Source: Bacteroidales bacterium M2
GTDB taxonomy: Bacteria; Bacteroidota; Bacteroidia; Bacteroidales; Muribaculaceae
Direction: 5' to 3'
Length of the DNA: 39,301 bases
NCBI GenBank assembly: GCA_001689415.1
Contig: LUJM01000041.1
Span: 1 to 39,301, forward strand
A program made the position numbers and the translations under genes. How positions within the stretch are numbered: the stretch's first letter is position 1; each line of letters opens with the position of its first letter. Below, in pieces: positions 7,457-16,255 of the stretch. Below the pieces are notes generated by a model. That model was not told the origin of the DNA. It ran no database searches and was given only the letters and a program-made list of their open reading frames with translations.

Positions 7457-10400
7457 ATGAAAAAATTAGTAATCATAGCGCTTGTTCTGATTAGTTTTGT
7501 AGCATCGGCAGCCGTACATACCGAACTCAAATTTATGCAAATCGGTATCTCCAAAGGCTTATCTCATGCTACAGTTTCTGCTATCGGACAGAGTTCCGAC
7601 GGATATATATGGATTGCGACACCTGATGGACTCAACCGCTACGACGGTTATTCTTTCGGAGTGTTCCGACACGACAGTGAGAATCCTAACACTCTGCGCG
7701 ACAACGCAATCAAAAACATTGCCTTTGATGTCGACGGCATAATGTGGGTGAGTGGCTCCGACTATCTGTCGAGATACGATAAATCTGCCGAAATTTTCCA
7801 AAACTACCCTATTGATAGCAACTATGTAATTACCTCGATTCTGCCTATCGACGCAGACCGCATCTTAGTTGGCACAAAAACGGGGTTACAAACTTTTACT
7901 CCTTCTACAGGAGAGTACCACAGAGGCTTTGCGGGCAAAGAATTTAACAAGCAGGTGGCATCGCTCAGCCGACAAGCCGACAAAGTATTCATATCCGCAG
8001 CAAAAGACGGATTGATCAGCCTCGACCTCCGCGACGGCACATTAACGGAGCTGCATCTCGACGGCAACCCCTATGTTGCTCACACTCTACCCGATGGTAA
8101 TTCTCTCTTGGTAGCAACCGAGGGACACGGTCTATTCCGTATCGATGCCAAAACCGGACGTATTATTGCTCGATACAGAAAAGGAGGCCCGGAAGGTCTT
8201 GGCTCTGATTATGTGCGCTCTATGGCTCACGACAACCAAGGCAGAGTATGGGTGGGAACTTTCAACGGGCTCGACATCCTTGATGTAGAACGTAAGCATT
8301 TCACTCACTTCGGCGCCACTTCTCAAAACCCCGATCAGCTGTCTCACGCCTCAGTAAGAAGGATATATGCAGACCACCAGGGCGGCATGTGGCTCGGAAC
8401 TTATTTCGGCGGACTCAACTATTATCATCCGCTAAAAAACCAGTTCCAGATACTACGACATTCACCGGTGCGCCCGTCGCTAAACGACAATGTGATAGGC
8501 ACAATGACCGAAGATTCCGACCATTCGATATGGATAGCGACTAACAGCGGTGGTATCAACCTTTATAATCCCGCAAAAGATAGTTATCGCTACTACACTA
8601 CTGCCGACGGCCTTGGCTCTAACGATGTTAAAGCTATATTTATCGACAAAAACAACGATAAGGTTTATGTAGGCGCACACCTGGGCGGCCTGAATATCAT
8701 AGATAAAAAGACCGGCAAATTGACTCGGCCATCAAACGCCCCATCCAATATATATGCTATTTTACCGGCAAAGAAAAGCGGTTTCCTGTGGCTGGCAACT
8801 ATCGAAAAACTCGTACTTTACGATATTGCAAATGAAAAATCCACAATCGTACCGACAAACGGTTTGCAACGCATAACCAATCTTTACCACGATAGTAAAG
8901 GTTTGCTGTGGGTATCGGGCGAAGACGGTGTTGCAGCATTTAAGGAAGATAAGGACTGCAACCTAACGCGCATCAACAGTATTCCGCAGGTAATCAACGA
9001 ATACCGCAGCGGTATTAATAATGTATACCTTAGCCGAGACGGCGAAAATTATTACTTCTCGACCAACGACGGCCTTATACGCTATAATTCTGTTATTGAT
9101 TCAATTCAGCGTTACACTACCGCACACGGGCTACCTAACAACCTTGTATACGGCGTATTAGAAGATTCGAATGGTAATCTGTGGTGTAGTACCAACTGTG
9201 GACTCGCGTTTCTTAATCTGACCAATGGCACTATCCGCTCCTATTTTGACCGCGACGGACTACAAAGCAACCAGTTCAATCTCAAGAGTTTCCTTCGCAG
9301 CTCGTCTGGTTACCTATATTTCGGCGGTATCAACGGCCTCACATATTTCAACCCTTCGGTGCTCGAATCAAATCCTTATGCGCCCGCTCCTATAATATCA
9401 GGCCTAAGGCTTTTCAACAAAGATGTGACACCGGGCGACGATAGCGGCTTGCTCGAAAAATCGATTGCAGAGACCAAAAAAATCACACTTGCCTCAAACC
9501 AGACTGTTTTCACCCTCGACTTTACAGTATGCAACTTTGTTGCCGGAGACCACAACACCTTCTCCTACAAGCTCGAAGGTCTTGACAAACAATGGACTAC
9601 AATCGACGGCCCCGGCTCGGTAACTTACTCCAACCTTCCTTCAGGCACTTACAGATTCCTGCTCCGTGCCGCAAATAACGACGGTGTATGGAGTACCGAA
9701 GAAACCGACCTCGACATCGTTATTATGCCTAAATGGTACAACCGCTGGTGGGCTCGCACACTTTTCACCCTGCTGGTTATAGGTGCCGTAGCCTTGGTAA
9801 TGGCATATATCTGGCGACGCAAAGCACGCCGTCAGCAAGAACGTCTTGCAAAAATCGATCTCGAACGTCAGCACGAACTCAATGAGATGAAAGTACGCTT
9901 TTTCATCAACATGTCGCACGAACTGCGTACACCTCTCACGTTGATATTGCTACCTATTCAAGAACTTTTGCAACGAGCCTCTGACCGAAAAACCATTCAG
10001 AAACTCACCATTGTCAAAAACAATGCCGAGAGAATACTTCGCATTGTAAATCAACTGCTTGACTATCGCCGCGCAGAAATGGGCATGTTCAAATTGAAAG
10101 CCGAACCGGTAGTAGTCAATGACTTGTTACATAAAATATTTACTAATTACGAATACCAGGCAGCACGCCGCAATATCGACTACAAACTCGATTCCACACT
10201 ACCCGAGACACCGGTTATGTGCGACCCGCAGTATATAGAATTGATTTGCAATAATCTGATTTCCAATTCATTTAAATATACACCAAAAGGTCAATCCATC
10301 CATATTTCACTCACACAGGGCGGATCGGAGACAAACCCTACTCTAAAAATCACTTTTGCCGACACCGGTTGCGGAATTCCGCCCGAAAAGCTGCCAGAAA

Positions 10401-11455
10401 TTTTCACCCGATTCTATCAGGTTCACGACCGCAAGGGCGGCAGCGGCATTGGTTTGTCGCTCGTAAAACGCCTTGTCGAGTTACATCACGGCACCATATC
10501 CGTTGACAGCGAACTTGGCTCAGGCACAATATTTACAGTCGAACTTCCTATTGGCGACAACGAATACAGCGCAGAAGAACGCGCACCTCAAGGCACTAAG
10601 CCTCAGTCAGATGCCTTGGAAGCACCACTCAATCTACCCGACATCCCAGACGAAGGTGTCGAAGTTGATACTGCAAACGAAGACCTACCCGCCGACAGTG
10701 ACCGCGAGACACTCCTGGTCGTTGACGACAACCCCGACATTCTCAAATACCTTTGCGAGAGCTTGTCAGAGCACTATAATGTAGTACCGGCAGCCGACGG
10801 TGCAAAGGCTATACAGATTCTATCAGGTCAAAATGTCGATTTGATTATAACCGACATCATGATGCCCGATATCGACGGCGTACAGCTGTGTAGAACGGTA
10901 AAACGAAATCTGCGCACATCTCACATCCCGGTCATCATGCTTTCTGCCAAAAGCGACGTTTCCGACCAGCTCGGCGGATTCAAAGTCGGCGCAGACGACT
11001 ATATCGCGAAACCTTTCTCAATGGAAGTACTTGCATCGAAGATTCGCAACCAGCTCCGTACACGCCGACAGGCAATACGACATTTTACTGACTCGTCTGA
11101 AATCAAACCCGAAAGCGTAGCTCTCAATCCCCTCGACGAGGAATTCCTCAAAAAGGCCATGGAAACCATGGAGAAACATCTCGACGATTCCGAGTTCTCG
11201 ACCGATGCCTTTGCCGGGGAAATGTGCATGAGCCGTTCGAATCTCCACCTTAAGATGAAAGCCCTTACCGGCGAGTCGACAAACGAATTTATACGTCGTT
11301 TCCGCCTGCGCCGTGCCATGGAACTGCTCAAGACCGGACGCTATAACATCTCTCAAGTGAGTGCGATGGTTGGCTATGGAACACCCTCGTATTTCGCTAC
11401 TTCGTTCAAGAAATTCTTCGGCGAACTTCCCTCGGCATTCCTTAAAAATGAGTAA
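7457..11455 (+). CDS. Hybrid two-component system regulator (HTCS) of the uronate polysaccharide locus
   Basis: The 1,332-residue protein begins at the ATG at 7457, which opens a signal peptide (MKKLVIIALVLISFVASAA). An upstream in-frame TTG at 7409 is less likely. The periplasmic sensor consists of about a dozen propeller repeats (for example DGYIWIATPDGLNRYD, GRVWVGTFNGLDILD) and a Y_Y_Y domain near residues 700-750. One transmembrane helix follows at about 764-787. Inside the cell come HisKA with NMSHELRTPL (phospho-His821), a HATPase domain with DTGCGIPPEK and GGSGIGLSLVK, a receiver domain with Asp1090 and phospho-acceptor Asp1133 (TDIMMPDIDG), and a C-terminal AraC DNA-binding domain (about 1250-1328). 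All key residues are present. It would sense an oligosaccharide product and activate the flanking sulfatase, lyase and GH88 genes. Confidence 0.95.
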   Translation: MKKLVIIALVLISFVASAAVHTELKFMQIGISKGLSHATVSAIGQSSDGYIWIATPDGLNRYDGYSFGVFRHDSENPNTLRDNAIKNIAFDVDGIMWVSGSDYLSRYDKSAEIFQNYPIDSNYVITSILPIDADRILVGTKTGLQTFTPSTGEYHRGFAGKEFNKQVASLSRQADKVFISAAKDGLISLDLRDGTLTELHLDGNPYVAHTLPDGNSLLVATEGHGLFRIDAKTGRIIARYRKGGPEGLGSDYVRSMAHDNQGRVWVGTFNGLDILDVERKHFTHFGATSQNPDQLSHASVRRIYADHQGGMWLGTYFGGLNYYHPLKNQFQILRHSPVRPSLNDNVIGTMTEDSDHSIWIATNSGGINLYNPAKDSYRYYTTADGLGSNDVKAIFIDKNNDKVYVGAHLGGLNIIDKKTGKLTRPSNAPSNIYAILPAKKSGFLWLATIEKLVLYDIANEKSTIVPTNGLQRITNLYHDSKGLLWVSGEDGVAAFKEDKDCNLTRINSIPQVINEYRSGINNVYLSRDGENYYFSTNDGLIRYNSVIDSIQRYTTAHGLPNNLVYGVLEDSNGNLWCSTNCGLAFLNLTNGTIRSYFDRDGLQSNQFNLKSFLRSSSGYLYFGGINGLTYFNPSVLESNPYAPAPIISGLRLFNKDVTPGDDSGLLEKSIAETKKITLASNQTVFTLDFTVCNFVAGDHNTFSYKLEGLDKQWTTIDGPGSVTYSNLPSGTYRFLLRAANNDGVWSTEETDLDIVIMPKWYNRWWARTLFTLLVIGAVALVMAYIWRRKARRQQERLAKIDLERQHELNEMKVRFFINMSHELRTPLTLILLPIQELLQRASDRKTIQKLTIVKNNAERILRIVNQLLDYRRAEMGMFKLKAEPVVVNDLLHKIFTNYEYQAARRNIDYKLDSTLPETPVMCDPQYIELICNNLISNSFKYTPKGQSIHISLTQGGSETNPTLKITFADTGCGIPPEKLPEIFTRFYQVHDRKGGSGIGLSLVKRLVELHHGTISVDSELGSGTIFTVELPIGDNEYSAEERAPQGTKPQSDALEAPLNLPDIPDEGVEVDTANEDLPADSDRETLLVVDDNPDILKYLCESLSEHYNVVPAADGAKAIQILSGQNVDLIITDIMMPDIDGVQLCRTVKRNLRTSHIPVIMLSAKSDVSDQLGGFKVGADDYIAKPFSMEVLASKIRNQLRTRRQAIRHFTDSSEIKPESVALNPLDEEFLKKAMETMEKHLDDSEFSTDAFAGEMCMSRSNLHLKMKALTGESTNEFIRRFRLRRAMELLKTGRYNISQVSAMVGYGTPSYFATSFKKFFGELPSAFLKNE

Positions 11456-11467
11456 CTAAAATACGGC

Positions 11468-11496
11468 TTTCAACATTTTTGTAGTCTTTTTGGACA
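11468..11496. promoter_or_regulatory. Candidate HTCS operator upstream of GH88
   Basis: TTTCAACA (11468-11475) and TTTGGACA (11489-11496) start 21 bp apart. TTTCAACA is the reverse complement of the TGTTGAAA core repeated at 7271-7278 and 7292-7299. Since GH88 is on the plus strand and the sulfatase and lyase on the minus strand, the element has the same orientation relative to all three genes. The second half-site matches at 6 of 8 bases. Confidence 0.4.
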
Positions 11497-11568
11497 AAAT
11501 TAGAAGCTCGTATTCCTAAATTACGACCTTACAACACATTTCCGAAAGAGTTTACCACTTATTGGTAC

Positions 11569-11576
11569 TAACTTTG
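11569..11576 (+). promoter_or_regulatory. -7 box of the GH88 promoter
   Basis: TAACTTTG matches the Bacteroidetes -7 consensus TAnnTTTG and lies 38 bases before the GH88 start codon. No convincing -33 box is visible. Confidence 0.6.
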
Positions 11577-11614
11577 CACCGAACCCTTATACGAATTTGC
11601 AAGCACTTAATAGC

Positions 11615-12904
11615 ATGAAAAATCTAATTACTTTAGCCCTCGGATTTCTGGCTGTTTCCATGCCCGCATATGCAGCCGACTGGACTTCTGCTCCTGCAGC
11701 GGCAGCGGCCGACCAGCTCGCTTACCAAGCCGACGCTATCAAAGAGCCCGGTAAATTCCCGCGTGCGCTCTATACCGACTACTCTATCCCATTGGTTGCA
11801 TACCACCTCGAACGTGAACCCAAGGATTTTTATCCTCAGATCGAACTTCGCAAACATCCCGATCTTTCTAACTTTATGACCGTACGTTATGGCGATTACT
11901 CCGATTGGACTTCGGGATTTTTCCCCGGTTCGCTTTGGCTCGCCTACGAACTCACCGGTCGTGAAGATATTCGACGCCGTGCCGAAAAGTTCACAAACCA
12001 GCTACTGCCGGTATCGTACATGACAACCACTCACGACCTCGGTTTTATGGTCAATTGCTCGTATGGCAACGCCCTACGCCTGGCTCCTAACGACTCGATT
12101 CGCGAGGTAATTGTACGTACTGCCGACAACCTCATCTCGCGCTTCGACCCAAAAGTAGGTTGCATCCGTTCTTGGGATTTCGGCCCGTGGAACTACCCTG
12201 TAATCATCGACAACATGATGAATCTGCAGTTGCTGTTCAACGCATCGCGCCTCACCGGCGACAACAAATACCGCGACATAGCTCTAACTCATGCCGACAA
12301 GACTATCAAATGCCATTTCCGCCCCGACTACACTTGCTATCACGTAGTTAGCTACACCCCCGGCGGCGAAATCGAAAGTCGTGGCACATTCCAAGGCAAA
12401 GCCGACGAATCTGCATGGGCTCGCGGACAGGCTTGGGCTCTCTACGGTTATACCGAATGCTATCGCGAAAGCAAAAAAAATGAATATCTCGAGCAGGCTC
12501 GCAATATTGCCGCAATGATTATGAAGCGTAACACAGCTCCCGACCTCGTTCCTTATTGGGATTTCGACGCCCGAGAGGCTGCTGATTCTCCCCGCGATGC
12601 TTCGGCCGGTGCATTGTATGCTGCCGCTCTGATCGAACTCAGCACTCTTGTGCCTGAAAAAGAAGGTAAACGCTACCTCAAATATGCCGAGCGCATTCTC
12701 AAAACCCTCGCAACACCTGCTTATACAGCCCCAAAAGGCGAAAACGGTGGTTTCGTTCTCATGCACTCTACCGGTTCACTCCCCCACGGTTCTGAAATCG
12801 ACACTCCCCTCAGCTACGCCGATTACTACTATCTCGAGGCCCTATTGCGCCTTCGCCGTGTGAAGTCCGGCCTTCCGGCCGCTGACTGGGCTTCTATCAA
12901 ATAG
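11615..12904 (+). CDS. GH88 unsaturated glucuronyl hydrolase
   Basis: The product is 429 residues from the ATG at 11615; a TTG at 11597 in the same frame precedes the signal peptide and is unlikely. The signal peptide is cleaved near AYAAD. The chain is a typical alpha/alpha-barrel GH88: DWTSGFFPGSLWLAYEL near residue 97, HDLGFMVNCSYGNAL with Asp141, and VIIDNMMNLQLL with Asp199. These correspond to the two conserved catalytic aspartates of the family. ESAWARGQAWALYGYTE lies further on. GH88 enzymes hydrate the double bond that a lyase leaves on the terminal uronic acid and so release it, which pairs the gene with the lyase at 1747-4359. Probable location is the periplasm. It lies 159 bp after the HTCS gene with its own promoter, and a strong terminator follows. 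Confidence 0.92.
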   Translation: MKNLITLALGFLAVSMPAYAADWTSAPAAAAADQLAYQADAIKEPGKFPRALYTDYSIPLVAYHLEREPKDFYPQIELRKHPDLSNFMTVRYGDYSDWTSGFFPGSLWLAYELTGREDIRRRAEKFTNQLLPVSYMTTTHDLGFMVNCSYGNALRLAPNDSIREVIVRTADNLISRFDPKVGCIRSWDFGPWNYPVIIDNMMNLQLLFNASRLTGDNKYRDIALTHADKTIKCHFRPDYTCYHVVSYTPGGEIESRGTFQGKADESAWARGQAWALYGYTECYRESKKNEYLEQARNIAAMIMKRNTAPDLVPYWDFDAREAADSPRDASAGALYAAALIELSTLVPEKEGKRYLKYAERILKTLATPAYTAPKGENGGFVLMHSTGSLPHGSEIDTPLSYADYYYLEALLRLRRVKSGLPAADWASIK

Positions 12905-12961
12905 GATTCTCATAGTTCATAAATCAGATATTGTTTTAGCTTATTTTTAAGGTTAGTTCGA

Positions 12962-12996
12962 AAACGGACTGCAGAAGCGAAATCTGCAGTCCGTTT
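12962..12996. terminator. Bidirectional terminator between GH88 and the PagL-like gene
   Basis: AAACGGACTGCAG (12962-12974) and CTGCAGTCCGTTT (12984-12996) form a perfect 13-bp stem with a 9-base loop, AAGCGAAAT. It is flanked by A and T runs on both sides and lies between two convergent genes, so it can serve both. Confidence 0.85.
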
Positions 12997-13005
12997 GTTG
13001 TATGC

Positions 13006-14190
13006 TTATAATCTTACGCCAACCCCGAGCATCAGATTCTGCGGTTGCCTGAAACAGCCGAGCCGATAGCCGGTATTGAGATAAATATGCTTGCTTACAA
13101 ATGTCTTGAGTGTCAAAGACTGATAAAAGCGCTCATTGCCAAGAGGGGATAATAAATCGTACCCTATTCCTACATTTACCGAAAAAATCGGCATGGTCAG
13201 CTCTGCATGTGCCGAAAGGCCGAGACTTATTTGTTTGCCAAACGGAGGCCTATAGAAGCGTAAATCATCTCCGCTTGTACCTTCGACCCAATACGGCTCA
13301 ATACCACTGCTTTCATCCCACTGGAAATCAAGAGATACACCGGCTGCAACCCAACGATTAAGTTGGCGCATGGGCGAAAACTGGAGGCCCAACACTCCGA
13401 AACTTCCCGGACTTAGTTGTGGATCTTGGCCTACGCCGACTGTGACTATGCGCTTACGCCAAGACCCAAATGCTGTGATATCATAGAACCAGCGCCCTCT
13501 GTCGGCCTCTGCGGCAAGCCATTGTGGTGTTTCCTTTGCAGTACTTTGTTCACCCAAAACATACGACATGCCTATCGATGCCCCAATCGAATTGACACCG
13601 GCGTTGGGCCACGAAGAATTGCCGTTAGAAAAATGATTGCCGGTAATTCCGAAAGCAAGATGCCAGCGCGAAGCGATACGGTAATTGAGCTTAAACGCAA
13701 GGCCCATATGAGCGCTTGTCGACGAGCCCAAGGCCACATTCGTATCATCCTTATCCCTGTCATAGTGTCGCCAGCCGAAAGCCGCGCCAAACTGCCATTC
13801 GTAACCGAACCACAACCTATCACTAAACCTGACAATCGGTGCGCCCTGATATACATATACCGACACCGGCGTACCAATCAAACTACCGGAATAAAAGGAA
13901 TTTACCCCGACTGCAACACCCTGATACAGGTCTCGATAAAGCAGACCCTCTCTGGTATTGGCATCAAAACTAAAATCTGCCTGCAAGGATGTAGAAATAG
14001 AAGAGCGTATCTTTCGGTCCTGCAGATTATAACCCTCTAAAAACGAATTTGTAGCAGGCACATATGCCGGATTTACCCCCACCCCGACACGCCATAATAG
14101 CGGACGGGAAAAGGACGACGGTATAGAATCGGCATACAGCGAAATACACACCGCCAGGAGCGCTAATAATATGATTATCCTATTCTTCAT
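13006..14190 (-). CDS. PagL-like outer-membrane lipid A 3-O-deacylase / acyloxyacyl hydrolase
   Basis: The 394-residue protein has a signal peptide (about residues 1-20, ending SLYAD) and is built of amphipathic strands ending in LMLGVGVRL, as outer-membrane barrels do. The GITGNHFSNGN segment (His186, Ser188) followed by WPNAGVNSIG matches the His-x-Ser active-site region of PagL-type lipid A deacylases. At almost 400 residues it is about twice the size of proteobacterial PagL, but this length is usual for Bacteroidetes proteins annotated as acyloxyacyl hydrolase. It would remove an ester-linked acyl chain from lipid A in the outer membrane. Its start overlaps the end of the upstream lipoprotein gene by 11 bases, suggesting coupled translation. 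Confidence 0.75.
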   Translation of the reverse strand: MKNRIIILLALLAVCISLYADSIPSSFSRPLLWRVGVGVNPAYVPATNSFLEGYNLQDRKIRSSISTSLQADFSFDANTREGLLYRDLYQGVAVGVNSFYSGSLIGTPVSVYVYQGAPIVRFSDRLWFGYEWQFGAAFGWRHYDRDKDDTNVALGSSTSAHMGLAFKLNYRIASRWHLAFGITGNHFSNGNSSWPNAGVNSIGASIGMSYVLGEQSTAKETPQWLAAEADRGRWFYDITAFGSWRKRIVTVGVGQDPQLSPGSFGVLGLQFSPMRQLNRWVAAGVSLDFQWDESSGIEPYWVEGTSGDDLRFYRPPFGKQISLGLSAHAELTMPIFSVNVGIGYDLLSPLGNERFYQSLTLKTFVSKHIYLNTGYRLGCFRQPQNLMLGVGVRL

Positions 14191-15103
14191 GTTCTACTTC
14201 TATTTTATAGCTTACCGGATAACGCGAAATGCAGCGATACTGCACTGCAACTTCTCTATTCGTTACTACATTCTTAAATATCATCGTTCCTTGGCTGAGA
14301 GCCCTACTGAACGACACTTTACACACCACCCTCACTTTTGAGTAAGCAGGGATATCGACGTTGACAAATTCTGAAATGTATTCAGTACGAGTATCATTCA
14401 TCGGAAAACCCGGTCTTATACCGTCTACTTGAGCGATATTCCACCCTGCGGGAGTATATACAGGCAATGGCATCGTAAACGTACGATCTCCGACCCAAGA
14501 TTCCCCACCGGGCAGCGACACATCTATCGCAGCCTGGTTCAAATATGGTGTAACCCTCAAAAACTGAGCAACAGGACTGTTATTATTGACAACTACTGAC
14601 TCTGATTTCGTACCTGCATTTTCGTTGATTGCCAAAATATCATCATACTCTATCCTTATCAGTTCCAAGGCTTGCCCGGGGCTCACCTCGATATCTATTA
14701 CCCTGATACCATAGGAATAATAAAGCCGCACAGTCCAATGCCGGGGTGTTAGATTATTATTATGGCTCCTAAGAACGATAGTGTTGCCGTTTTTTACAAG
14801 TTCAAAATACATATTCGACGAATCGCACACTATCCTTCCAAGCCTTGAAGCGGGCACATAGCTGTCGCACTCTTTTCCTTCGGTATCATAGTACACACAA
14901 CTGCCGTTCAGGAACTCTGTCGCTTCAAGGCTGATACGTTCGAGTTCGTGCGTAACGATACCAATCACTTCTTCACTACCCTCTCCACTGATATCAACAT
15001 GCATATTTTCTGCAATATCGCCGCCGTCAAGAAAGATGTCGTTATTGCACGACGCCAACAAAAATACTGCAATAAAAAGCAATAATGAGGAAAAATATTT
15101 CAT
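14180..15103 (-). CDS. Hypothetical lipoprotein upstream of the PagL-like gene
   Basis: I do not recognise the family. Begun at the ATG at 15103 the product is 307 residues with a lipoprotein signal peptide (MKYFSSLLLFIAVFLLASC, Cys19). A longer frame reaches 15175, but its extra residues precede the signal peptide. The mature part is beta-rich and has no long hydrophobic segment. The second half (VTPYLNQAAIDVSLPGGES, later IPAYSKVRVVCKVSFS) resembles an immunoglobulin-like fold. It overlaps the PagL-like gene by 11 bases and has a promoter box at 15163-15170. A role with the deacylase at the envelope is suggested only by position. Confidence 0.7.
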   Translation of the reverse strand: MKYFSSLLLFIAVFLLASCNNDIFLDGGDIAENMHVDISGEGSEEVIGIVTHELERISLEATEFLNGSCVYYDTEGKECDSYVPASRLGRIVCDSSNMYFELVKNGNTIVLRSHNNNLTPRHWTVRLYYSYGIRVIDIEVSPGQALELIRIEYDDILAINENAGTKSESVVVNNNSPVAQFLRVTPYLNQAAIDVSLPGGESWVGDRTFTMPLPVYTPAGWNIAQVDGIRPGFPMNDTRTEYISEFVNVDIPAYSKVRVVCKVSFSRALSQGTMIFKNVVTNREVAVQYRCISRYPVSYKIEVEHEE

Positions 15104-15162
15104 TTGCACAAAATGATTGGTTTCTGATGATAGCAACTTTGCTTGGTTTATTATATAGATGG

Positions 15163-15170
15163 CAAAGATA
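15163..15170 (-). promoter_or_regulatory. -7 box of the lipoprotein-PagL operon
   Basis: On the minus strand this reads TATCTTTG, matching TAnnTTTG, 59 bases before the start codon at 15103. Confidence 0.55.
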
Positions 15171-15226
15171 ATCAAAAGTTACACGCTATCCATTATCAAT
15201 GTAGCAAATTCTTGAATAATATTTCT

Positions 15227-15234
15227 TAAATTTG
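15227..15234 (+). promoter_or_regulatory. -7 box of the yjbQ-alaX promoter
   Basis: TAAATTTG matches TAnnTTTG, 45 bases before the yjbQ start at 15280. Confidence 0.55.
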
Positions 15235-15279
15235 CACTAATCTATCAGCTTTGTTCAAGCTCTATAAACTACGATAATA

Positions 15280-15693
15280 ATGGTTAAACAGATCGAAATA
15301 CAATTACCGGCGATGCGACGTGGATGCCACCTCATAACCGGACATATATTAAACCAAATCGGCAAAATACTACCTGACACAGGCCTGCTGAATGTTTTTG
15401 TCAAGCACACTTCTTGCGCATTGAGCATCAACGAAAACGCCGACCCCGATGTGCGAACCGATATGGCCAAGATTCTTGATAAGCTTGTTCCTGAAAATCA
15501 GCCTTTTTACGAACACACCATGGAAGGTAGCGACGATATGCCGGCTCATGCAAAATCTTCAATCTTAGGCGTTTCTATCACTATCCCCATTAGCAACAAC
15601 CGCCTGAATCTCGGCACATGGCAAGGAATATACCTATGCGAATTTCGCGACTATGGCGGCCCGCGTAAATTAGTTCTAACAATTTATTCCTGA
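15280..15693 (+). CDS. yjbQ: YjbQ family protein (UPF0047)
   Basis: The 137-residue cytosolic protein covers the whole UPF0047/YjbQ fold. Conserved parts are KHTSCALSINENADPDVRTD, EHTMEGSDDMPAHAKSSILG, and LGTWQGIYLCEFRDYGGPRK near the end. The conserved histidines are those thought to bind metal. Members have been reported to show weak thiamine-phosphate synthase activity, but their physiological role is open. The stop codon is followed after 5 bases by the AlaX-like gene, so the two form an operon. Confidence 0.9.
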   Translation: MVKQIEIQLPAMRRGCHLITGHILNQIGKILPDTGLLNVFVKHTSCALSINENADPDVRTDMAKILDKLVPENQPFYEHTMEGSDDMPAHAKSSILGVSITIPISNNRLNLGTWQGIYLCEFRDYGGPRKLVLTIYS

Positions 15694-15698
15694 CAACT

Positions 15699-16166
15699 AT
15701 GGAAACTCCGACTCTCAACGAACACAACAAACAGGAATTTCCCCCCATGCACACTGCCGAGCACTTACTCAATGGCGAAATGGCTCGCCGATTTGCTTGC
15801 GGGCGTGCATTTAGTGCGCATATCGAACGCAAAAAGTCGAAACTCGACTACCACTTGCCCCGGCCTCTTACCGACGACGAAATCGCGTCGCTCGAAAACT
15901 ATGTCAACAATGCCATTGATGCCGATGTCGAAGTAACAGAAGAGTTTATCACCCAGGCACAGGCAATGGCACGTTTCGACCTTAGTCGTCTGCCCGACAA
16001 CGCTTCAGAAACGGTAAGAGTTGTCCACATTGGCGATTTCGACCAATGTCTATGCGCCGGAACACATGTAAAACGCACTTCCGACATTGGCCGCTTCCGC
16101 ATATCAAGCACAAGATACCAGGACGGCGTACAACGAATCGTCTTCCGCCTCGACGAGAAGCTATAA
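15699..16166 (+). CDS. AlaX-type alanyl-tRNA editing protein
   Basis: The 155-residue protein consists of a tRNA_SAD (threonyl/alanyl-tRNA second additional) domain. The zinc site is complete: His18-TAE-His22 (HTAEHLL) and Cys119-AGT-His123. Free-standing AlaX proteins hydrolyse Ser or Gly wrongly attached to tRNA-Ala. The small size and lack of an N-terminal extension fit the short AlaX class. It is translated 5 bases after yjbQ. Confidence 0.85.
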   Translation: METPTLNEHNKQEFPPMHTAEHLLNGEMARRFACGRAFSAHIERKKSKLDYHLPRPLTDDEIASLENYVNNAIDADVEVTEEFITQAQAMARFDLSRLPDNASETVRVVHIGDFDQCLCAGTHVKRTSDIGRFRISSTRYQDGVQRIVFRLDEKL

Positions 16167-16255
16167 ATATCCTAACTCTTTCGCGGCATTAAAAAGCGAA
16201 CGGCAACGGCCGGATAATGTAATCAAGGAGAATCTAAATCACACCTCAAGAATCT

